Of a stretch of DNA of 10,730 nucleotides, positions 6,960-10,730 are shown piece after piece. The position numbers and the translations under genes were made by a program. Source of the stretch: an uncultured Collinsella sp. (lineage in GTDB: Bacteria; Actinomycetota; Coriobacteriia; Coriobacteriales; Coriobacteriaceae); NCBI GenBank assembly GCA_900544235.1, contig UQUL01000056.1:1-10730 (forward strand). Direction: 5' to 3'. The notes under the pieces are model-generated. The model was not told the origin of the DNA. It searched no databases and saw only the letters and a list, made by a program, of their open reading frames with translations. Each line of letters opens with the position of its first letter. Position 1 is the first letter of the stretch.

Positions 6960-8498
6960 CTATTCCGCATCGACCACGCGGAGCAGATATGCCACGCGCG
7001 TTGCGGCCGTGCACTTAAAACGCTCGTCCGCGCGAACTCCGGCGACCCACACCACGGCACCCCCCGGCGCCGTCCTCACCATGGGCACGCCGGCGCGCTC
7101 GGAAACGGGAATGCGAGCCTCACCTAGCAAGTCGGATACTTTCTTGCTTCGGCCACTCATCCCTAACGGGCACATCACGTCTCCCGGCGCGGGACCGTCC
7201 ACCCACAGGCGCGCCAATCGCGCCTCGGCAGGGATCTCGCCACGCGAGCCCGCCAGGATCCGCTCACTATCGCTGTCGGCAAAACCCAGGGCAGCCGCGT
7301 CTACCAAAGCTGTCACTTCCCCGGCAGCCGCAAGCTCACGGGCGCGGCGCACGATATCGCATCCCGGCTCAACAGCCATCGGTTCTGCGACCAGCATGCG
7401 CCCCCCGCCCAACGGCAAACGACCGGGTATGGTAATCCAGTCCGCAACCAGCCCCTCACGAGCCGCCGGCGCCTTAAACGCTAGCATGCCAAACTCGACG
7501 CGCGCGTCAATTCCCGCCGGAAGCGTGACCGAGCCTGTGCCTTCGGCAACGCAGGAAAGAACTCGCTCCACATGTCGCATCTCTGGACGAGCGCCCGGAT
7601 CGATGCGTTTGATCGCCAGTCGCACGATGCGCCGCGCGATTACCACCTCGGCCGCAGCAAGGCGTCTGGCATCGAGCACTAGCGCGCCCGCCGCCTCCTT
7701 GCGCAGGCAGCTTCGAAACGCCTGCGCCGACAGCTGGGATAGAAACGCGTCTTCGTCACCCAAGATCTCACAGGCGGCGCCAATCGTCTTGCACACGCTC
7801 GCATTACGCTGTGCCACCACTGGCATTACCCGATGGCGCACGTAGTTTCGCAGATACGAGATATCCTCATTACTCTCGTCTTCACGCCACGGCTGACCAT
7901 GTACCTGTAGATAGCCCACGAGCTCGCCATGAGTTAGGTCGAGCAAGGGACGCACCACGATATTCCTCCGGCGAGGAATGCTCGATAGACCAGCGGGCCC
8001 CGAACCCTTAATCGCGTTCATCAAAAACGTTTCCGCGCGATCCGAAGACGTGTGCGCGGTGCAGATACGAGCCGCCGTTCGCGGTGCCCCCGTCTGGGCG
8101 CAGAGTTCGCGAACATACCTCCGCGCCGCGGCATAGCGCACCTCGCGGGCCGCGGCCTCAATATTGCCCGACTCCCCATCAAAATAAGCGTGCTCCACAC
8201 ACAGCGGTAAACCATATTGCGCGCAGAGCTCACGCACAAAGGCCTCGTCGCCATCGGACGCCTTGCCGCGCAGATGATGGTTTACATGCAGCACATGCAG
8301 GCGCTCGCGAGCAATGGGGGCAACACCGCGTCCGTCTTGGATATCCAGCTTTGATGTGCACGCCATAAGAAGCAGTGCCGTCGAGTCCGCGCCGCCTGAT
8401 ACCATGAGCACGACAGGAGCAGCCTGCTGCCTCGTCCGGGTCTCATCGACTGCCCCAGGCACGGCATGGTGTCCATAATGCTGAGATACCGTAGGCAT
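6960..8498 (-). CDS. tilS: tRNA(Ile)-lysidine synthetase TilS
   Basis: ATP-dependent enzyme that attaches lysine to C34 of the CAU-anticodon tRNA(Ile), switching it from Met to Ile identity; essential in most bacteria. The N-type PP-loop SGGADST is at 34-40. It is followed by HVNHHLRGKASDGDEAFV, the HTSSDRAETFLM segment (149-160), GSGPAGLSSIPRRR, VRPLLDLTHGEL and the tRNA-binding WREDESNEDISYLRNYVRHRVMP, all TilS hallmarks. The C-terminal TilS domain is recognisable as CPLGMSGRSKKVSDLL to VVWVAGVRADERF. At 512 residues it is somewhat longer than the common 430-470. In many relatives the segment at 149 reads H-x-x-D-D/Q-x-A-E-T; here two serines precede the aspartate, probably a lineage variant. 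A strong AGGAGGA site (8504-8510) lies 5 bases before the ATG at 8498. It is the first gene of the tilS-hpt-ftsH cluster and diverges from the metallo-hydrolase gene. Confidence 0.95.
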   Translation of the reverse strand: MPTVSQHYGHHAVPGAVDETRTRQQAAPVVLMVSGGADSTALLLMACTSKLDIQDGRGVAPIARERLHVLHVNHHLRGKASDGDEAFVRELCAQYGLPLCVEHAYFDGESGNIEAAAREVRYAAARRYVRELCAQTGAPRTAARICTAHTSSDRAETFLMNAIKGSGPAGLSSIPRRRNIVVRPLLDLTHGELVGYLQVHGQPWREDESNEDISYLRNYVRHRVMPVVAQRNASVCKTIGAACEILGDEDAFLSQLSAQAFRSCLRKEAAGALVLDARRLAAAEVVIARRIVRLAIKRIDPGARPEMRHVERVLSCVAEGTGSVTLPAGIDARVEFGMLAFKAPAAREGLVADWITIPGRLPLGGGRMLVAEPMAVEPGCDIVRRARELAAAGEVTALVDAAALGFADSDSERILAGSRGEIPAEARLARLWVDGPAPGDVMCPLGMSGRSKKVSDLLGEARIPVSERAGVPMVRTAPGGAVVWVAGVRADERFKCTAATRVAYLLRVVDAE

Positions 8499-8526
8499 TT
8501 GCTTCCTCCTCTATTCGTCCGCACCC

Positions 8527-8532
8527 ATTGTA
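8527..8532 (-). promoter_or_regulatory. Candidate -10 box of tilS
   Basis: The minus strand reads AAGGATACAATGGG, giving TACAAT 28 bases upstream of the tilS ATG. The matching -35 region would fall inside the first codons of the divergent gene and shows no consensus match. Only 48 bases separate the two divergent start codons, so the promoters probably overlap the opposing genes. Confidence 0.5.
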
Positions 8533-8546
8533 TCCTTTGGAATCTT

Positions 8547-9356
8547 ATGTCTCGTCTGCACCTTCATATCCTCGGCAGTGGCTCTAAAGGCAACTGCGCA
8601 CTCATCGAGGGCCCGCAGGGGCTCATTATGGTCGATGACGGACTGTCTCGCCGCGAGACATTAAAGCGCATGGCAGAACTGGGACTCTCGACAGACAACG
8701 TCTCGGCTCTTCTCATTACTCATGAGCATAGCGATCACATCAAGGGTCTCGATGTCTGGTGCAAGCACTGGCACGGTCCCCTCTTTGCCAGCAGGGGCAC
8801 ACTTTCGAGCAAAGAAAATCTTTCGCATCTGCCTGTCGAGGAATTCGACCCCGGTGACACCCTATCCATTGCCGGCATCCACGTGCAAACCTACTCAACA
8901 TCACACGATGTCATAAATCCAATCGGCTTTCGATTCGACGCCCTCGATGATTCCATCGGCTTTGCTACCGACACCGGAGAGCTATCGAGCCAAGCCATGA
9001 ACACCCTCAAAGATTGTCGAGTCCTCGCGCTCGAAAGCAACCACGATGTGACCATGCTGCGCGAGGGAGAATATCCCCGCTTTCTTCAGGAGCGCATCCT
9101 GTCTGCAAGGGGACACCTCTCCAACGGCCAAGCCGCCGAAGCCGCGCGCGAACTTGTTACCGATCGCACCGAACAGCTCATTGCCATGCATATCAGCCAA
9201 GACAACAATCGTCCGAGCCTTACCGTCAAAAGCTATGCCAAAGCTCTAGCCGCAACCCTGGATGACGAGCTCGGCAGCTCCGCCACCCTTCTCCAAGGAT
9301 CGCGAAAACTCTCGATACGCCCCGCAAGCCAGTATCGGCCAGCAACCATTCAATAG
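8547..9356 (+). CDS. MBL-fold metallo-hydrolase, WalJ/YycJ-like
   Basis: A 269-residue metallo-beta-lactamase-fold protein of the YycJ/WalJ type. It opens with LHILGSGSKGNCALIEG, carries the metal motif THEHSDH (H59, H61, D63, H64), then H120 (STSHD), D142 (FATDTGE), H190 (RGHLSN) and H215 (AMHIS). The set is complete for a two-metal centre. WalJ proteins are thought to act as nucleases linked to DNA replication or to cell-wall regulation; here no walRK genes are adjacent, so the symbol is withheld. The start at 8547 is chosen because the fold begins directly after it; the longer frame to 8466 would overlap the tilS start. Its ribosome site is weak (TTTGGAAT, 8536-8543). It ends at a terminator shared with the convergent Hsp20 gene. 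A minor alternative is a ribonuclease Z-like activity. Confidence 0.88.
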   Translation: MSRLHLHILGSGSKGNCALIEGPQGLIMVDDGLSRRETLKRMAELGLSTDNVSALLITHEHSDHIKGLDVWCKHWHGPLFASRGTLSSKENLSHLPVEEFDPGDTLSIAGIHVQTYSTSHDVINPIGFRFDALDDSIGFATDTGELSSQAMNTLKDCRVLALESNHDVTMLREGEYPRFLQERILSARGHLSNGQAAEAARELVTDRTEQLIAMHISQDNNRPSLTVKSYAKALAATLDDELGSSATLLQGSRKLSIRPASQYRPATIQ

Positions 9357-9370
9357 ACTGTCCTAAACAG

Positions 9371-9406
9371 CAAAAGGGGCCGGGAATCGCTTCCCAGCCC
9401 CTTTTG
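9371..9406. terminator. Bidirectional terminator between the MBL-fold and Hsp20 genes
   Basis: CAAAAGGGGC (9371-9380) pairs with GCCCCTTTTG (9397-9406). After one mismatch, GGGAA (9382-9386) pairs with TTCCC (9391-9395) around a TCGC loop. TTGTCTTTT follows on the plus strand. The A/T-flanked stem is usable in both directions. Confidence 0.9.
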
Positions 9407-9438
9407 TTGTCTTTTAATAGCGAAGAACACCAACGAAG

Positions 9439-9870
9439 TTATTCGATGGAGATCTTCGTAACGTTCTTCTTCTCGACGATCTTGGGAACCGTAACGGTCA
9501 GGATGCCGTCAGCGTACTTAGCCGAGAGGCCCTCGCTCGAAGCGTCCTTAAGATACACGCCACGCGTCGCGCTGTACGAGCTGAACTCCTTCTGCAGGAA
9601 GTTCTTGCCCTCGTTCTCCTCGTCTTCCTCGACATTCACGCTAATGGACAGACGGCCCTCGTTAAGCTCGACATCGATATCGTCCTTGGCAACGCCGGTC
9701 AGATAGGCCTTGACCTCATAGCCGTCGCCCTTATCCTCAACGTCAACGGGAAACGCCTTAGAAGCAATCGAGCTGTTCGCTAGGTCGCTCATATCATCAA
9801 ACAGATCGAACAGCGAGCTTGCAGAGGGACGAACGCCAAAAACCGAACGATAAGGAACCATGCTTGCCAT
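9439..9870 (-). CDS. hsp20: Small heat-shock protein, Hsp20/alpha-crystallin family
   Basis: An ATP-independent holdase chaperone of 143 residues, a normal length for the family. Residues 1-38 are the variable N-terminal arm, with FDLFDDM. The alpha-crystallin domain runs about 40-131, from PVDVEDKGDGYEVKAYLTGV to AKYADGILTVTVPK, which contains the hallmark A-x-x-x-N/D-G-I-L (A117 to L124). The C-terminal I-x-I anchor used in oligomer assembly is I140-S-I142. The start at 9870 follows an AAAGGAG site (9879-9885) by 8 bases; the frame remains open upstream to 10005, but that part has no ribosome site and overlaps the regulatory region. The gene stands alone with its own upstream region and a shared terminator, consistent with stress-induced monocistronic expression (inference). 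Confidence 0.93.
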   Translation of the reverse strand: MASMVPYRSVFGVRPSASSLFDLFDDMSDLANSSIASKAFPVDVEDKGDGYEVKAYLTGVAKDDIDVELNEGRLSISVNVEEDEENEGKNFLQKEFSSYSATRGVYLKDASSEGLSAKYADGILTVTVPKIVEKKNVTKISIE

Positions 9871-9897
9871 GTTTACCACTCCTTTATAGGACTGCCG

Positions 9898-9916
9898 AGT
9901 CATCTTCCAGGTGACT
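9898..9916. promoter_or_regulatory. Inverted repeat AGTCA-N9-TGACT upstream of Hsp20
   Basis: AGTCA (9898-9902) and TGACT (9912-9916) flank a 9-base spacer, 28 bases from the Hsp20 start codon and just beyond its ribosome site. A further GACT (9890-9893) forms GACT-GCCG-AGTC with the left arm. The spacing recalls CIRCE, but the arms do not match it. It may be an operator or a 5' UTR hairpin. Confidence 0.35.
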
Positions 9917-9936
9917 GGGACTTCTTTTGACGCTCT

Positions 9937-9965
9937 TATATATGCCCACCCAGTGCTCATATATA
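9937..9965. promoter_or_regulatory. Inverted repeat TATATATG-N13-CATATATA upstream of Hsp20
   Basis: Perfect 8-base arms (9937-9944 and 9958-9965) are separated by 13 bases, with centres 21 bases apart, about two DNA turns. It sits 66-95 bases upstream of the Hsp20 start in a locally AT-rich segment. The TATATA stretches could also be -10 elements. This fits a dimeric repressor site overlapping a promoter (inference). Confidence 0.4.
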
Positions 9966-10103
9966 CATCGACTATAAAGTTTTTTGAGTCCAGTACTATA
10001 AGCATATCTAAGTGCGTATGACTCAGGTTTTAGGAAGGTTAAGGTTCTTTGAACCAGAGCTTAATTAACGAGTATGTTCTCAGCTACAAATAACGGGGGG
10101 GCT

Positions 10104-10109
10104 TACAAT
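10104..10109 (+). promoter_or_regulatory. Candidate -10 box of the tail-anchored protein gene
   Basis: TACAAT follows a run of seven G and a CT. It lies 39 bases upstream of the ATG at 10149, giving a leader of roughly 33 bases. No -35 consensus is visible at the usual distance. The same bases could instead be the start of a short ORF (ATG at 10108). Confidence 0.4.
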
Positions 10110-10148
10110 GAGCGCGTACACGTTGTCGGTAACGAGCTAAAGGGCATC

Positions 10149-10616
10149 ATGGACGAACAAAGCCAGAGCAAAATGTTAATGCAGACGCAGGGGGAAGATA
10201 CTTCCACGCAGCCGCCACGGTTCCATCGCCCCCACATCTCGCAAGAGCCCATTAATGATCATGAGCCCGAGTATGTGACGAGAAATCGATATCAAACACT
10301 CGAGGATGCCCAAACGGGACGTAAACATATGGGCGTCGCCTCGGGAGACCCTGTATATCTAAAAGACGCACCATTATCTAAAAACAGCGCAGCTAGTGAT
10401 GAGCCACTGAAAGCATCCGCCGCTCATCAACAAAGAGGTCCTCGACCAAAGCAAACCTTGACGCATTCGGCTCGCTATCTCGAAACGCCAAAACAGGGAA
10501 AATCAATCTTCGTTTCGTCAAGTAAACGACGCAAGCAGCATCGACTGACAATCCTGCTTTTGATCATTGCAGCCATAGCAGTTGCCCTTGTTATTCGTTT
10601 TATTTTCTTTAAATAA
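10149..10616 (+). CDS. Hypothetical protein with one C-terminal transmembrane anchor
   Basis: I do not recognise this 155-residue protein. Residues 1 to about 120 are polar and rich in Gln, Pro, Ser, His, Lys and Asp, with no catalytic motif and probably little fixed structure. A basic stretch SSSKRRKQHR precedes a strongly hydrophobic helix, LTILLLIIAAIAVALVI, ending in RFIFFK. That makes it a tail-anchored type membrane protein with the bulk of the chain in the cytosol by the positive-inside rule. No signal peptide or LPXTG motif is present. The start at 10149 is chosen because AAAGGG (10139-10144) lies 4 bases upstream; the frame is open from an ATG at 10074, but that start has no ribosome site and precedes the likely promoter. 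It is divergent from Hsp20 and ends before a strong terminator, so it is probably monocistronic. The polar composition and C-terminal helix favour a real protein. Confidence 0.75.
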   Translation: MDEQSQSKMLMQTQGEDTSTQPPRFHRPHISQEPINDHEPEYVTRNRYQTLEDAQTGRKHMGVASGDPVYLKDAPLSKNSAASDEPLKASAAHQQRGPRPKQTLTHSARYLETPKQGKSIFVSSSKRRKQHRLTILLLIIAAIAVALVIRFIFFK

Positions 10617-10647
10617 AAGCTCAATACCAAAAAGAATTAAATCGTCT

Positions 10648-10670
10648 GGCGTAAATGAGTCATTTATGCC
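10648..10670. repeat. Short inverted repeat downstream of the last gene
   Basis: GGCGTAAATG (10648-10657) pairs with CATTTATGCC (10661-10670) with a single G-T wobble and a 3-base AGT centre. It lies 31 bases past the stop of the last gene. It is too AT-rich at the centre for a typical terminator and may be an operator-like palindrome or an mRNA 3' hairpin. Confidence 0.4.
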
Positions 10671-10683
10671 CGGTAAACGCAAA

Positions 10684-10711
10684 AAGGGGGAGGCCGCGAG
10701 GCCTCCCCCTT
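10684..10711. terminator. Strong hairpin terminator at the right edge
   Basis: AAGGGGGAGGCC (10684-10695) pairs perfectly over 12 bp with GGCCTCCCCCTT (10700-10711) around a GCGA loop. An A-run lies on the left side, so on the minus strand the stem is followed by TTT, making it bidirectional. It ends the tail-anchored protein gene and possibly a convergent gene beyond the window. Confidence 0.85.
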
Positions 10712-10730
10712 CTCAGTCCAAGCGTACGGC

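Noticed and set aside
6811..7845. Long plus-strand frame opposite tilS and its downstream gap
   Set aside because: Composition is Arg/Ser/Thr/Ala-rich as expected from the reverse of a GC-rich gene, and tilS on the other strand is complete.
9871..10005. N-terminal extension of the Hsp20 gene to 10005
   Set aside because: No ribosome site precedes it and it crosses the inverted repeats. The start at 9870 has AAAGGAG at 8 bases.
9871..10073. CIRCE or HAIR operator upstream of Hsp20
   Set aside because: Neither TTAGCACTC-N9-GAGTGCTAA nor CTTGAGT-N7-ACTCAAG is present. The partial resemblances (GTGCTC near 9953, TTGAGT near 9983) lack the matching second half.
1..10730. CRISPR array, tRNA/rRNA genes, transposase, toxin-antitoxin or phage-defence genes
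   Set aside because: No regularly spaced repeats, cloverleaf-like sequence or matching protein motifs were seen. The genes are housekeeping types and one orphan.

Overview
The window looks like an ordinary chromosomal housekeeping segment from a moderately GC-rich actinobacterium. The best guess is a Coriobacteriia member, probably Collinsella-like. This rests on general character (C/G-ending codons in most genes, TACAAT-type -10 boxes, Shine-Dalgarno starts, a tilS-hpt-ftsH cluster) and on memory of such genomes, not on any search. Eight recognisable protein genes and one unrecognised one are present. No tRNA, rRNA, CRISPR array, transposase or phage gene was seen. No gene-free stretch exceeds 300 bases; the longest is the 278-base gap between the Hsp20 gene and the last gene.

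Layout. Bases 1-214 hold a hairpin that probably ends an upstream gene, then promoter-like sequence. 215-1663 (+) encodes an iron-sulfur RNA m5U methyltransferase of the RlmC/RlmD/RlmCD family with a long basic N-terminal tail. A bidirectional terminator (1692-1721) separates it from the convergent 1742-2563 (-), a YcdX-like PHP-domain metal-dependent phosphoesterase. Upstream lies 2729-3913 (-), a class I/II PLP aminotransferase. Between that gene and the ftsH terminator sits a 62-base element with perfect 25-base inverted arms (3973-4034).

4103-8498 (-) carries tilS, hpt and ftsH in transcription order. This cluster joins tRNA-Ile lysidine synthesis, purine salvage and membrane proteolysis, and is widely conserved in Gram-positive bacteria. 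hpt and ftsH are almost fused (one base apart), whereas tilS and hpt are separated by 147 bases with a strong hairpin. tilS diverges from 8547-9356 (+), a WalJ/YycJ-like metallo-beta-lactamase-fold protein. That gene converges on an Hsp20 small heat-shock gene (9439-9870, -) across a shared terminator. The Hsp20 upstream region holds inverted repeats but no canonical CIRCE or HAIR operator. The last gene (10149-10616, +) encodes an unrecognised protein with one C-terminal membrane anchor, followed by a strong terminator.

No clear undescribed multi-gene system was found. The observations most worth following are the palindromic element at 3973-4034, the operator candidates upstream of Hsp20, the orphan tail-anchored protein with its alternative leader ORF, and the repetitive acidic tail of FtsH.
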